A stretch of DNA of 64,000 bases from Burkholderiales bacterium (GCA_016177875.1 JACOUL010000018.1:1-64000); one strand, 5' to 3'; numbered from the stretch's first letter, positions 28,078 to 36,722 are shown. The notes: a model not told the origin generated them from the sequence alone. Made by a program: numbers and translations.

Positions 28078-28515
28078 ATGACGCAACTCAAAGAGGTCTC
28101 TAAGGTGGTGATCGCAATGGTGGCATTGAGCGCCGCATTGAGTGCTTGCCAGCGCCGTACCGATACCGGGCAAGCAAATGAGCCACAGTCGCGTGCAGAG
28201 CAACGCGCCGGCGCGGCATCCGACTCGGCGCGCAATGAATCGTCAGGTACGAGCGGCACATCGTCCGGTGCTTCCGGATCAGAGTCGACCACCGGTCAAA
28301 AGATGGATGACTCGGTTATTACCACTAAGGCTAAGACCGCGTTGCTGGCGGACTCAGGCGTTAAGGGAAGCGACATTCATATTGAGACCGATAAGGGTAC
28401 GGTTGTATTGAGCGGTGCGGTTGATAGCAATGATCAGATCAAGCGCGCCGAGAAAATCGTCAAGTCGATCGATGGTGTAAAAACCGTCGATAATCGTTTG
28501 ACGGTGAAGCAATAG
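28078..28515 (+). CDS. BON-domain lipoprotein, OsmY-like
   Basis: 145 residues: signal sequence with lipobox ALSAC (Cys near 24), a Ser/Gly/Thr/Glu-rich linker (about 25-75), then one BON domain (about 78-145: MDDSVITTKAKTALLADSGV...IHIETDKGTVVLSGAVDSNDQIKRAEKIVKSIDGVKTVDNRL). BON domains bind phospholipid or attach to the cell envelope, as in OsmY, and are often osmotic-stress induced. AAAGGAGAAAAC precedes the ATG. Between it and 27525 there is a GC-rich imperfect hairpin region. Followed 43 bases later by the NtrC-type regulator gene on the same strand, so co-transcription is possible. Confidence 0.87.
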   Translation: MTQLKEVSKVVIAMVALSAALSACQRRTDTGQANEPQSRAEQRAGAASDSARNESSGTSGTSSGASGSESTTGQKMDDSVITTKAKTALLADSGVKGSDIHIETDKGTVVLSGAVDSNDQIKRAEKIVKSIDGVKTVDNRLTVKQ

Positions 28516-28558
28516 AGAGCTGCCGTGTCGTCGGCCGGACGATCAGGGGAGGTGAGCA

Positions 28559-29977
28559 ATGCCGCACGTTTTAATTGTCGACGATGATGTGGAGACGCGT
28601 GAAGCTTTGGCGGAGATTGTCATGGCAGAGGGCTTCACGGTTGCTGTGGCCGGCAATGTCCGCGACGCGCAAAGCCAGATTGCCCGGCGTTGTCCAGATG
28701 TCGTGCTGGCGGACCTTAAACTGCCGGACGGAAATGGCATGGACTTGTTTAGCGACGTGGAGTCGCAGGAAAAAACACAAATCGTGCTCATCACCGGCCA
28801 TGCAAGCGTGGAATCCGCCGTAGAGGCACTGCGTCTGGGCGCAGCGGACTATTTGACTAAGCCTCTTAATTTTCGCCGCCTGAAGGCAATTCTCTCGCGC
28901 GTACCTCGAGCCTCGGATCTGAAGGAAGAAATCGGCGCCTTACGCAGTGAGTTGCGCCGGCTAGGTCGATTCGGGCAAATGTTGGGAGCGGCCCCGGCAA
29001 TGCAAAAACTATACAACCATGTTGCACGTGTCGCTCCGACGGAGGCCACCGTATTCTTGCTTGGCGAAAGCGGCACCGGTAAGGAACTAGCCGCACAAAC
29101 GATTCACGAATTGAGTTTGCGTCAGAAGCAAGCGTTCTTGCCGGTCAATTGCGGCGCGATCTCGCCGCAATTGATTGAAAGCGAAATTTTCGGACATGAG
29201 AAAGGCAGCTTCACCGGAGCCGATCGTCAGCATAAAGGGTATTTTGAACGTGCCAGCGGAGGCACTCTCTTTCTTGATGAAATCACTGAAATGCCGCTGG
29301 AATTGCAAGTCAAACTATTACGCGTTCTGGAAAACGGTTCCTTTATGCGCATCGGCAGTAACCAAGAAATCGAAACCGATGTCCGCGTAATCGCAGCGAG
29401 TAATCGTGATCCGGAAGAGGCGGTCTCCGAAGGAAAGCTTCGCCTGGATCTTTACCATCGTCTCAATGTTTTTCCGATTCGTATTCCTCCTTTGCGCGAG
29501 CGTGGCAGCGATGTCGAATTGTTGGCACAGCATTTTCTCGATGAACTCAATACTGCGCATGGCAGCGGCAAGACGCTTTCTGCGGACGCCCTTTCCGGCT
29601 TGATTACGTATCACTGGCCGGGTAATGTGCGGGAGCTGCGAAACTATATCCATCGCGCTTACATATTGGCCGATCAAACTATCGATGCCACCATGCTCGC
29701 ACCGGTTACTCCCAGCCATTCTCCGGCCGGATTGTCGCTTGCCATACCGGTAGGGACTTCACTTGCAGAAGTGGATCGAAAATTTATCTTTGCCACACTG
29801 GAATTGTGTGGCGGGGTCAAGAAGCGCGCAGCGGATCTCCTCGGCATCAGCTTAAAAACGCTTTATAACCGCTTGGAAGAATACGGACTTCAGTGCACGC
29901 CGCTTGAATTAAGCGCGGCAGAAGATGCCGGTTCAATCGGCTCCGGAAGCCTGGAGCCGTCTCACTACGCCGCATGA
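28559..29977 (+). CDS. NtrC-family response regulator (REC-AAA+-Fis HTH)
   Basis: 472-residue sigma-54 activator. Receiver domain 1-120 with DDD at 8-10, phospho-acceptor Asp52 (VVLADLKLPDGNG) and Lys101 (YLTKPLNF). AAA+ domain: Walker A GESGTGKE (169-176), GSFTGA (216-221) contacting sigma-54, Walker [30 protein letters not shown]. The C-terminal Fis-type HTH reads [23 protein letters not shown]. It ends two bases from the end of the convergent PAS hybrid kinase gene, the likely cognate kinase. SD GGGGAGG is strong. Together with the paralogue at 26191 it is the best candidate controller of the local -24/-12 promoters. Confidence 0.95.
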   Translation: MPHVLIVDDDVETREALAEIVMAEGFTVAVAGNVRDAQSQIARRCPDVVLADLKLPDGNGMDLFSDVESQEKTQIVLITGHASVESAVEALRLGAADYLTKPLNFRRLKAILSRVPRASDLKEEIGALRSELRRLGRFGQMLGAAPAMQKLYNHVARVAPTEATVFLLGESGTGKELAAQTIHELSLRQKQAFLPVNCGAISPQLIESEIFGHEKGSFTGADRQHKGYFERASGGTLFLDEITEMPLELQVKLLRVLENGSFMRIGSNQEIETDVRVIAASNRDPEEAVSEGKLRLDLYHRLNVFPIRIPPLRERGSDVELLAQHFLDELNTAHGSGKTLSADALSGLITYHWPGNVRELRNYIHRAYILADQTIDATMLAPVTPSHSPAGLSLAIPVGTSLAEVDRKFIFATLELCGGVKKRAADLLGISLKTLYNRLEEYGLQCTPLELSAAEDAGSIGSGSLEPSHYAA

Positions 29978-29979
29978 AT

Positions 29980-31602
29980 TCAGTGCTGCGTAAGGTTGGC
30001 GATCACCACTATCAATTCTTCCGGCACCACCGGTTTTGCCATATGCATTTGGAAGCCAGCTGAGAGCGCTCGAATGCGGTCTTCCCGCTGTGAGAAGGCA
30101 GTGAGCGCTAGGGCGGGCAAGCGTTGCAAAGGCGCGAAATCCTCACCGGTTTTCCATGTGCGGATCTTGCGCAGAACAGCGTAGCCGTCTTCGCCCGGCA
30201 TGGCGATATCGCACACCAGTACGTCGGGTAGCTCGTTCATGGCAAGCGACTGCAGCCACTCGAATGCCTGCTTGGCGGAACCGGCGGAAAAAACATTGGC
30301 TCCGACCGAGGAGAGCACCACCGTCAACGCGTCGCGCGCATCCTGCTGATCGTCGATCAAAAGAATACGTGTGCCGCGCAGCGACGGTAACATGACAGAT
30401 GCCACGTCCAAGTCGTCAGCCGATCCGGTCAGCGTGATATCGCGGCTGCTCGCCAGCGGCAAATATATGGCGAAGGCGGCACCCCCGCCTTCGCCGGGGC
30501 TTTCTGCAGTCACGCGTCCGCCATGCAACTCAACCAGATGACGCACGAGGAAAAGACCTAAGCCTAATCCGGAATGGCCGCGAGTGCTGGAAGTGTCTTG
30601 CTGGCTAAAGCGATCGAAAATATGAGGAAGAAATTCCGCAGAAATGCCGATGCCGCTATCTCGAACCGTTACGCAAATTGCACCGCCCGCTGCCTCGGCG
30701 GTAATCCATACTTTTCCATGTTCAGGCGTGAACTTGATGGCGTTTGACAGAAGATTCCAAATAATTTGTTGCACGCGGTCTGCATCGCCCTTGATTTGCT
30801 CGGCGGTGATTTTGTAGTTGCAGGTCAGTTCAATGCGCCTGCTTGCGGCGAGCGGCTTGACACTTTCTACCGCAGCTTGCGCGACCGGCAGAAATGCCAG
30901 GGGCTGTTTCACTAGCCGCAACTTGCCGCTGACCATGCGAGTGACATCCAGCAGATCTTCGATCAAGCGCACTTGCTGCGCGATGCCGGCTTTAATGCCG
31001 GTAACGGCACGTTGCGCCAATGCGGGCGCGGCGGAATCCCGCATATAATTTTCCAGCACATGTGCCCAGCTTTGAATGCCGTTCAAGGGGGCACGCAGCT
31101 CATGCGAAACGATGGCAAGAAATTCGTCACGCGCGCGGGCGGAAGTTTCAGCCTGAATGCGGGCAGCGCGCTCGCGTGCCAGCAGAACCTCGCGCTCATG
31201 TGCCATCTTGGTCTGCTCCGTGACATCATAAGTGACGCCGAGGACCGAGCTGATATGGCCGTCGCAATCAAGTTCGGGCACCAAGCGTACCGAAAAATAG
31301 CGCGCTTGACTGCCCTCGCCCCATTCAAATCCAAAACGCTGCTCTTGGCCGGTATCGAAGGCTAGCCGTGCCGCCGTATCCCAGGCATTCGTCATGGCGG
31401 CAGGTAAACCCATTTCCGCCTGGGTTCGCCCGATGCAATCAATAGCGTTGAGCCCCAAAAGATTTTCTATCGCTGGATTCACGTACACGTGCCGCATGTC
31501 CCGGTCAATGCGGCAAATCGCATCCGGAAAATTTTCGACCAACGAGGCTAGATATTCACTGCCATCGGTGCGGGGATGGACGTGTAAGTTAGACACAATC
31601 AT
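29980..31602 (-). CDS. Cytoplasmic PAS hybrid histidine kinase with C-terminal receiver
   Basis: 540 residues with no membrane helix, so a soluble sensor. PAS domain at about 15-130 (LVENFPDAICRIDRDMRHVYVNPAIENLLG, then a PAC-like EWGEGSQARYFSVRLVP). HisKA with His167 in AIVSHELRAPLNGIQSW. HATPase_c with NLLSNAIKFTPEHG, RDSGIGISAEFLPHIFDRF and GLGLGLFLVRHLVELHGG. The receiver domain spans about 415-540 (ILLIDDQQDARDAL, VLVCDIAMPGEDGYAVL). The gene converges with the NtrC-type regulator, two bases apart. The internal receiver could act as phosphate sink or relay, but no Hpt protein is encoded nearby. The ligand of PAS (haem, flavin, small molecule) cannot be told. Confidence 0.92.
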   Translation of the reverse strand: MIVSNLHVHPRTDGSEYLASLVENFPDAICRIDRDMRHVYVNPAIENLLGLNAIDCIGRTQAEMGLPAAMTNAWDTAARLAFDTGQEQRFGFEWGEGSQARYFSVRLVPELDCDGHISSVLGVTYDVTEQTKMAHEREVLLARERAARIQAETSARARDEFLAIVSHELRAPLNGIQSWAHVLENYMRDSAAPALAQRAVTGIKAGIAQQVRLIEDLLDVTRMVSGKLRLVKQPLAFLPVAQAAVESVKPLAASRRIELTCNYKITAEQIKGDADRVQQIIWNLLSNAIKFTPEHGKVWITAEAAGGAICVTVRDSGIGISAEFLPHIFDRFSQQDTSSTRGHSGLGLGLFLVRHLVELHGGRVTAESPGEGGGAAFAIYLPLASSRDITLTGSADDLDVASVMLPSLRGTRILLIDDQQDARDALTVVLSSVGANVFSAGSAKQAFEWLQSLAMNELPDVLVCDIAMPGEDGYAVLRKIRTWKTGEDFAPLQRLPALALTAFSQREDRIRALSAGFQMHMAKPVVPEELIVVIANLTQH

Positions 31603-31688
31603 GCCGTCCAGAATAAAGCGCTTTTAACGTTCGCACAGGATGTGGATCAAGTTGGGCTGCCTTTAATTTATAGATTAATTCCTAATGA

Positions 31689-32585
31689 TTACCGACTCGC
31701 TTGCATCGACGGTTGTTCCGGTTGCAAACTGGAAATGAATTCATTGAACTCGCTAGCGATCGCCGGATGTTTCATCGCATAAACGACGGACGCTTTGAGG
31801 TATCCCAATTTTGATCCGCAGTCGTACCGCTCGCCCTTGAATTCGTAGGCCAATACCGGCTTTTCCTGAAGCAGCATTTGGATTGCATCGGTCAATTGAA
31901 TTTCCCCTCCTGTTCCGGGCGTCGTCTTTTCCAGAAAATCGAAAATCTCTGAAGTGAAAATATAGCGGCCAACCACGCCCAAATCGGACGGCGCGGCATC
32001 GGGATGAGGCTTTTCCACAATCCCCGTAACGCGATGCATGCGCACGCCGATTTGCTGAGGACGAACGATGCCGTATTGGCATATTTGTTCGCGTGGCACC
32101 GGTTGCACGCCGACTACTGAGCTTTCATGCTTAGCGAAAAGCTCCGTCATTTGGGCCATGACAGGCACTTCGGCATTGATAAGATCGTCCGCCAGTATGA
32201 CGGCAAATGGCTCATCGCCAACCAACGGGCGCGCGCACAAAACGGCGTGGCCCAGTCCCAGCATTTCACTTTGCCGCACATAAGAGTAATGCAGTGTCGC
32301 CGGCAAAAGGCTGCGCATTTCCGCCAATAGCTTCGCTTTGCCGTGCGCCGCCAATTCGGCTTCCAGTTCATACGCTTTATCGAAATGGTCTTCGATCGCA
32401 CGCTTGCTGCGACCCGTGATGAAGATCATTTCCGTAATGCCGGCGGCGGCAGCTTCTTCCACGGCATATTGAATAAGCGGTTTATCGACGATAGGCAGCA
32501 TCTCTTTAGGAGAGGCTTTGGTGGCGGGGAGGAAGCGCGTGCCTAAGCCGGCCACGGGAAATACTGCTTTGCGAATTTTATTCAT
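31689..32585 (-). CDS. galU: UTP--glucose-1-phosphate uridylyltransferase
   Basis: 298-residue nucleotidyltransferase making UDP-glucose for LPS, exopolysaccharide and trehalose routes. The N-terminal [32 protein letters not shown] holds the nucleotide-binding loop and catalytic Lys. [24 protein letters not shown] and [10 protein letters not shown] follow, and [12 protein letters not shown] with [14 protein letters not shown] near the end are GalU-specific. Start ATG 32585 has AAAGGAACAAC before it; the frame reaches 33 codons further upstream but without support. Single gene. Confidence 0.96.
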   Translation of the reverse strand: MNKIRKAVFPVAGLGTRFLPATKASPKEMLPIVDKPLIQYAVEEAAAAGITEMIFITGRSKRAIEDHFDKAYELEAELAAHGKAKLLAEMRSLLPATLHYSYVRQSEMLGLGHAVLCARPLVGDEPFAVILADDLINAEVPVMAQMTELFAKHESSVVGVQPVPREQICQYGIVRPQQIGVRMHRVTGIVEKPHPDAAPSDLGVVGRYIFTSEIFDFLEKTTPGTGGEIQLTDAIQMLLQEKPVLAYEFKGERYDCGSKLGYLKASVVYAMKHPAIASEFNEFISSLQPEQPSMQASR

Positions 32586-32834
32586 GTTGTTCCTTTGCAT
32601 GAACGAAATGAATGAAGCGTTCTTTTCTCGCAAGCAGAAACCGTACCGACGATTTCCCTTTCTTGCTTTGCTTCTGTTTTGCAATGCTGCGCGTGCTCGT
32701 TTTTGGTTTAAGTCGTATCAGTTAGGCGCTTTATAAGGCAGCGGGAAACGGCAAACCTTACATGCGCTTGCAGGAATTACAGGCTTTTTTTCTCTCCATA
32801 CGTGCAAACTGCCGCTCATAGGGAAGCTTAGTGC

Positions 32835-32851
32835 TGGGCATGGCGTTTGCT
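32835..32851 (+). promoter_or_regulatory. Sigma-54 promoter of the PRC-barrel gene
   Basis: TGGGCATGGCGTTTGCT matches 11 of 13 specified consensus positions, with GG (32837-32838) and GC (32849-32850) separated by exactly ten bases. Predicted start near 32862, 23 bases before the Shine-Dalgarno GGAGG. Confidence 0.8.
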
Positions 32852-32894
32852 CTTCTTCGGGTCTGCACTTTTGTGCTAATTATTCGGAGGTCTT

Positions 32895-33473
32895 ATGAAA
32901 GAATCCCGTAACGTAATTTTGCTGGCCGTATTTACGCTATCCTTGGCCGGCACTGCCATTGCCGCAGACAATCAACAAAGCGCCGGCAGCGCCAGTTCCG
33001 GAGCGACTGCCGGCGGCACCGGCGCGACCATGCAGCAGAACACCGTTAGCCGTGCCGATGAACGCATTTGGGAGCGGCAACATCGCGCCAGTAAAATCAT
33101 CGGTACCGACGTATATGACTTGCAGGGAAAAAAGATCGGTGAAGTACGCGACGTTGTGCTCAATCCGAAGCAAGGAAATATCGACTATGCAGTCGTGAGT
33201 TTCGGCGGCGTGATGGGCGTCGGCAGCAAATATTTCGCTGTTCCTTGGAACTCTTTGCAAGCCACTTCCGATGCGACGCGCTATATGCTCAACGTGGATA
33301 AGGACGCATTGAAATCTGCGCCGGGGTTCGACAAAAACCGTTGGCCGGATATGGCGAATCAGCAATGGAAGAGCGAAGTAGACCGCTATTGGCAAAACAG
33401 ATCAGGCGGTACTTCGACCGGCGGCACGGATTCCAGCCGTGGCGCAGCCGGATCTGAAAAATCCGAGAAGTAG
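32895..33473 (+). CDS. Exported PRC-barrel domain protein
   Basis: 192 residues: signal peptide (MKESRNVILLAVFTLSLAG, cleavage after AIA near 23), a Ser/Gly/Ala/Thr-rich spacer to about 45, then a PRC-barrel (about 62-135: ASKIIGTDVYDLQGKKIGEVRDVVLNPKQGNIDYAVVSFGG...KYFAVPWNSLQ) and a second Ser/Gly-rich tail. PRC barrels bind RNA or protein partners in RimM and reaction centres; periplasmic versions such as this recur in stress-inducible loci but have no defined role. SD GGAGG and a well-matched sigma-54 promoter precede it; a strong terminator follows, so it is a monocistronic regulated unit. Confidence 0.87.
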   Translation: MKESRNVILLAVFTLSLAGTAIAADNQQSAGSASSGATAGGTGATMQQNTVSRADERIWERQHRASKIIGTDVYDLQGKKIGEVRDVVLNPKQGNIDYAVVSFGGVMGVGSKYFAVPWNSLQATSDATRYMLNVDKDALKSAPGFDKNRWPDMANQQWKSEVDRYWQNRSGGTSTGGTDSSRGAAGSEKSEK

Positions 33474-33509
33474 GGTGGATAGGCGGGGCCGCGAGGCCCG
33501 GAATGGAAT

Positions 33510-33537
33510 AATGGCGCCGCACACGGCGCCATTTTTT
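33510..33537 (+). terminator. Intrinsic terminator of the PRC-barrel gene
   Basis: ATGGCGCCG-CACA-CGGCGCCAT, a perfect 9-bp stem with tetraloop, followed by a run of T residues. Confidence 0.94.
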
Positions 33538-33553
33538 ACATAATTGTTTCGCC

Positions 33554-34045
33554 ATGCATTTCTTCGATATTGATTGGCGTACGCTGTTTGGCTTAAGTTT
33601 GCCGTTGGCGGAAATTGTCGTACGCGGGAGTGTTTTTTACTGGTTTCTTTTTTTCTTGTTTCGGTTCATTGTCAGGCGCGATGTCGGGTCGGTAGGTATC
33701 GCAGACATTCTCATTATCGTCATCGTCGCCGATGCCTCGCAAAACGCCTTGGCCGGCGAATACCGCAGCATTACCGATGGCATGGTACTGGTCGGTACTT
33801 TAATATTTTGGAATGTGGCGCTCGATTGGCTGAGCTTTCGCTTTCCGGCAATTCGCCGATTTGCAGAACCGCCGCCCCTGGTCTTGATTAAGGACGGCCG
33901 GCTCAATTATCGCAATATGCGCCGTGAACTCATTACCGAAAGCGAGTTATGGAGCTTGCTGCGCGAAAAAGAAGTGGAGTCCATTGAGCAAGTAAAGCGT
34001 GCCTTTTTGGAAGCGGATGGGCAAATCAGCGTCATCAAAAATTAA
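33554..34045 (+). CDS. DUF421 (YetF-like) membrane protein
   Basis: 163 residues. Three N-terminal membrane helices (about 15-38, 45-70, 75-95) followed by a small cytoplasmic alpha/beta domain (PPPLVLIKDGRLNYRNMRRELITESELWSLLREKEVESIEQVKRAFLEADGQISVI), exactly the DUF421/YetF layout and length. The family is widespread and linked to sporulation or envelope stress in Bacilli; molecular function is unknown. The gene lies 16 bases past the PRC-barrel terminator, and no clear promoter of its own is visible, so limited read-through may supply it. Convergent with the hemerythrin gene. Confidence 0.87.
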   Translation: MHFFDIDWRTLFGLSLPLAEIVVRGSVFYWFLFFLFRFIVRRDVGSVGIADILIIVIVADASQNALAGEYRSITDGMVLVGTLIFWNVALDWLSFRFPAIRRFAEPPPLVLIKDGRLNYRNMRRELITESELWSLLREKEVESIEQVKRAFLEADGQISVIKN

Positions 34046-34067
34046 GCCTAAAAAATTAGGCGCTAAC

Positions 34068-34634
34068 CTAAGCGCGCGGATGCTGATCTTCCTGTTCAGG
34101 CGAGAGCGGTGTATAGCCGCCTTCCTCTATTGATTCTTCATCCTCATCTTCCAACCCATATTCAGCGCGCAATTCATCCTTGCGATCTTGGATGTCGATA
34201 GCCATGGCGTCTAGATCGAGGCCGGCCTTTTGCGCTTTGGGGAAAATCTTCTCTTGTTCTTCTTCGATGTGGTGGCGCACGTATTCGCTCAAAACAATGA
34301 ATTTTGCTTCATATAATTCTTCATCCGGACTCATCGACTCCAGCTCGGCAATCAATTGCTTGGCCACGTCATGTTCCACCTCTGCTTCATCCAGCATACT
34401 TTGCTCTTCCAACGCTTCGCGTAAAGCCGGATAAAACAGTTCTTCCTCCACTTGCGCATGAATGCTCAGTTCCGCGCAAGCTAGTTCGATGAGATAACGT
34501 TTGTTGTCTTCATCTTCCTCATCGTCTTTCATTTGCTCGAATTCCGCGAATAGTTCTTGTACGGTCTCATGATCCTCCATAAGCAAATCGATGGCATTCG
34601 GCATTTTTGCGGAGGAGGTGGGTTTGCGCGACAT
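34068..34634 (-). CDS. Hemerythrin HHE domain protein
   Basis: 188-residue cytoplasmic four-helix-bundle protein. Iron-ligand type residues are in DLLMEDHETVQELFAEF, SIHAQVEEELFYPALREAL, EVEHDVAKQLIAEL and YVRHHIEEEQEKIFP, the pattern of a complete HHE domain. The last 40 residues are an acidic tail (EDEDEESIEEGG). Such proteins bind a di-iron centre and have been tied to oxygen, nitric oxide or oxidative stress. ATG 34634 is fixed by AAAGGAGACCACC; the frame is open 72 codons further upstream but that stretch holds the promoter. Controlled by a near-perfect sigma-54 promoter at 34696-34712, back to back with that of the next gene. Confidence 0.9.
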   Translation of the reverse strand: MSRKPTSSAKMPNAIDLLMEDHETVQELFAEFEQMKDDEEDEDNKRYLIELACAELSIHAQVEEELFYPALREALEEQSMLDEAEVEHDVAKQLIAELESMSPDEELYEAKFIVLSEYVRHHIEEEQEKIFPKAQKAGLDLDAMAIDIQDRKDELRAEYGLEDEDEESIEEGGYTPLSPEQEDQHPRA

Positions 34635-34695
34635 GGTGGTCTCCTTTGGAAGAATGAACAATGGCAAGAGCGATTGACGAAGTGAAGGCAATAAG

Positions 34696-34712
34696 CGCAA
34701 GGAATGTGCCAA
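34696..34712 (-). promoter_or_regulatory. Sigma-54 promoter of the hemerythrin gene
   Basis: On the minus strand, TTGGCACATTCCTTGCG: the -24 TTGGCAC and the -12 TTGC are both perfect, ten bases between GG and GC. Predicted start near 34685, 51 bases before the hemerythrin ATG. Confidence 0.87.
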
Positions 34713-34723
34713 TCTTTTTTTGG

Positions 34724-34740
34724 CTGGCATGCAAGCTGCA
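34724..34740 (+). promoter_or_regulatory. Sigma-54 promoter of the glycine-zipper lipoprotein gene
   Basis: CTGGCATGCAAGCTGCA, with GG (34726-34727) and GC (34738-34739) correctly spaced and CTGGCA plus TGCA matching consensus. Predicted start near 34751, 26 bases before ATG. The facing -24 boxes of this and the hemerythrin promoter are only 15 bases apart. Confidence 0.78.
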
Positions 34741-34776
34741 TACCGGGAAGAGCTGTATTTCTTGAGGAGATCAAAG

Positions 34777-35250
34777 ATGTCGAATGGTAAATTACAAGTC
34801 ATCGCCGGCGCGATTGCCGCGTTATCCCTGGCCGCTTGCGGAACGACCAATTCGCCTTATCCGCCTGGCATATATCCCGGCACGGCCTCCGCTCCGGTCA
34901 CTAATGTGCCAAACACGGTCATTGCCGGTTACGGCGTTGTGCAAGGCATCGATCTGGTTCCGCGTGAAAGCGCAGGCATCGGGGCCGGCACCATCGCGGG
35001 TGCCGTAGTCGGCGGCGTGCTCGGAAATCAAGTTGGCAGCGGAACCGGTCGCACAGCGGCGACGATTGCCGGCGCAGCCGGCGGTGCGATGGCCGGCCAT
35101 CAAATAGAGAAGGGCGCGCAAAGCCAGGCGTACCGGATAACGATGCGCATGGATGACGGCACGGTACAGTCGATCGTCCAAGAGTCTCAACCCACGCTAC
35201 GCATCGGCGACCGTATCCGCATCGTCAATGGCGTTGTCGAGCGGCTCTAA
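34777..35250 (+). CDS. Glycine-zipper outer-membrane lipoprotein, SlyB/17-kDa antigen-like
   Basis: 157 residues. Signal peptide with lipobox SLAAC (Cys21), a Pro/Tyr-rich segment (YPPGIYPG), then a glycine zipper pair of hydrophobic hairpin helices (GIGAGTIAGAVVGGVLGNQVGSGTGRTAATIAGAAGGAMAGHQIEKG split over about 82-128). A C-terminal beta segment follows (YRITMRMDDGTVQSIVQE...RIGDRIRIVNGVVERL). This is the Rickettsia 17-kDa/SlyB layout, lipid-anchored proteins that stabilise the outer membrane and often respond to envelope stress. ATG 34777 has GAGGAG seven bases upstream. Sigma-54 promoter just ahead. Confidence 0.9.
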   Translation: MSNGKLQVIAGAIAALSLAACGTTNSPYPPGIYPGTASAPVTNVPNTVIAGYGVVQGIDLVPRESAGIGAGTIAGAVVGGVLGNQVGSGTGRTAATIAGAAGGAMAGHQIEKGAQSQAYRITMRMDDGTVQSIVQESQPTLRIGDRIRIVNGVVERL

Positions 35251-35428
35251 TTTTTTGACGCTGCCGAAAGTCTCCGTTTGCACATCATCGTGGATGGAGA
35301 TTTGTACGTCCAATCGGTAGCCCGATTTACATACCCGGCATGGAATCTTTACCGATGCGGGGAAATCTTTACGTTAGTTGAGCTACAAATTAATGAGTAT
35401 GGAAGCGCATCAGTGATCGGTAAATAGA

Positions 35429-35445
35429 TGGGCACGGATGTTGCG
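35429..35445 (+). promoter_or_regulatory. Sigma-54 promoter of the glycine-rich membrane protein gene
   Basis: TGGGCACGGATGTTGCG: GGCACG and TTGC exact, correct ten-base GG-GC spacing (GG 35431-35432, GC 35443-35444). Predicted start near 35456; ATG at 35526 leaves a 70-base leader. Upstream 35251-35428 is non-coding and contains a repeated AATCTTTAC (35343 and 35365 area) of unknown meaning. Confidence 0.85.
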
Positions 35446-35525
35446 TTCCGGCTTATACGTAGGCGAGAGGATGAGTCGTTTTAAAGCGTTAAAAGGGCTT
35501 GGATTTTTTCAGAGGAGAAATTGAA

Positions 35526-36353
35526 ATGGCGATAACAGATCGTGAAGCTCGCAATGTGTATGTCGAATCGCCGGCCGATGCGATCGTGTCCCGGCGTCCA
35601 CTTTTTTCCGCTGTCAGGTGGGGCGCGATTTTAGCGGGCGTAGCCGCCGGCGTGTCGGTACAGTTGGTGTTGACTTTGCTCGGCATCGCAACCGGCTTGT
35701 CGGCTGCGGACGTGAATAGCGCTAATCGCGGCATGGCGATGGGCGCGATGTTATGGGCGGGCATAAGCATGCTTATTGCCGCATTTGTCGGCGGTTATGT
35801 CGCCGCGCGTATGTCGGGTCTGAAGCGCAAGGCCGATGGCGTATTGCATGGCATGGTCGCCTGGGCGGTGACGACTTTGTTGTTTGCGACATTGGCGGCG
35901 TCGGCAGGCGGGTCGCTTTTAGGCGGCATTTTCAATGCGATGGGACCGACCGTCATGCAAGCAAGCTCATCCGGCAGCTCGCCGGTGGGTGCGATGCTGC
36001 GTTCACAGGCGGCTCGCATCGACGCGAATGCATTGCAACGCGTGCAAAGCGACATTGAGGCGGGTCGGCGCGATGATGCAATTCGTTCTTTGTCGGAGGC
36101 GACCGGTATGGATCCAACGCGCGCTGCCGCGATTGTCGATCAAGCGCTCATCGTCTCGGGCTTGCCTGAGCAAGCATCGCCACAGGCGCGTATTGCCGCC
36201 AATCGAGCTGTGGAAAATGCCGGCGCCACAGCGTGGGCATTGTTTGCCGCGGTGGCACTTGCGTTAGCTATCGCGATGACCGGCGGTGTTGTGGGTGCGG
36301 CGGGATCGCGCCGTACTACCTGGACAGGCAGTACCGCAGCGCGGGCCGCGTAA
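35526..36353 (+). CDS. Multi-pass membrane protein of unknown function
   Basis: 275 residues I do not recognise as a named family with certainty. Topology: a short cytoplasmic N-terminus (EARNVYVESPADAIVSRRPLFSAVRWG), two or three helices rich in Gly/Ala (about 30-55, 75-100, 112-140), an extra-membrane segment with ANALQRVQSDIEAGRRDDAIRSLSEATGMDP (helical, possibly periplasmic), and a last helix near 240-262. It resembles Gly-rich inner-membrane proteins found in stress-related loci. AGAGGAGAAATTGA supports ATG 35526. Driven by a sigma-54 promoter and followed 60 bases later by a second PRC-barrel gene, probably co-transcribed. Confidence 0.75.
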   Translation: MAITDREARNVYVESPADAIVSRRPLFSAVRWGAILAGVAAGVSVQLVLTLLGIATGLSAADVNSANRGMAMGAMLWAGISMLIAAFVGGYVAARMSGLKRKADGVLHGMVAWAVTTLLFATLAASAGGSLLGGIFNAMGPTVMQASSSGSSPVGAMLRSQAARIDANALQRVQSDIEAGRRDDAIRSLSEATGMDPTRAAAIVDQALIVSGLPEQASPQARIAANRAVENAGATAWALFAAVALALAIAMTGGVVGAAGSRRTTWTGSTAARAA

Positions 36354-36413
36354 GGACACGAAAGAAAACATAGTCGCAAAATTGGGAAAAGGGAGCTTAG
36401 CAGGGAGCGAATC

Positions 36414-36722
36414 ATGCATTTGGCATTCAAAGGAACTCCACGCAATGGTCGCCGCAAGCACAATATCACCCGCTTGTCTCGCGTATCGGCAGGCGGGTCG
36501 CAGGCATTCCAATTGCTGAAGGGCTGTCCGGTGGTGACGGTAGAGGGGAAACTGATCGGTAGAGTCGAGGGCTTGATGGTCGATGCCGTCTCACACAAAC
36601 CGCGCTATGTGATTTTGGATAGCCGTAAGCGCGGCAGCGCGACGGTAGCGATTCCTTGGCACTCCCTTTATTTCGATTCCACTTTGGCACACTTGGTGTT
36701 TTACACCTATGACGACTGCTGA
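36414..36722 (+). CDS. Small cytoplasmic PRC-barrel protein
   Basis: 102 residues without signal peptide. A basic N-terminus (KGTPRNGRRKHNITRLSR) precedes a PRC barrel at about 33-95 (LLKGCPVVTVEGKLIGRVEGLMVDAVSHKPRYVILDSRKRGSATVAIPWHSLYF). Compared with the exported PRC protein at 32895 it shares the fold pattern and the terminal IPWxSL strand, so the block contains one periplasmic and one cytoplasmic PRC protein. AGCAGGGAGCGAATC precedes ATG. Its last 16 bases overlap the end of the convergent radical-SAM-like gene. Confidence 0.82.
   Translation: MHLAFKGTPRNGRRKHNITRLSRVSAGGSQAFQLLKGCPVVTVEGKLIGRVEGLMVDAVSHKPRYVILDSRKRGSATVAIPWHSLYFDSTLAHLVFYTYDDC

Noticed and set aside
34635..34850. Longer 260-residue form of the hemerythrin protein
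   Set aside because: The upstream extension contains the sigma-54 promoter and overlaps the divergent gene; ATG 34634 has a strong SD.
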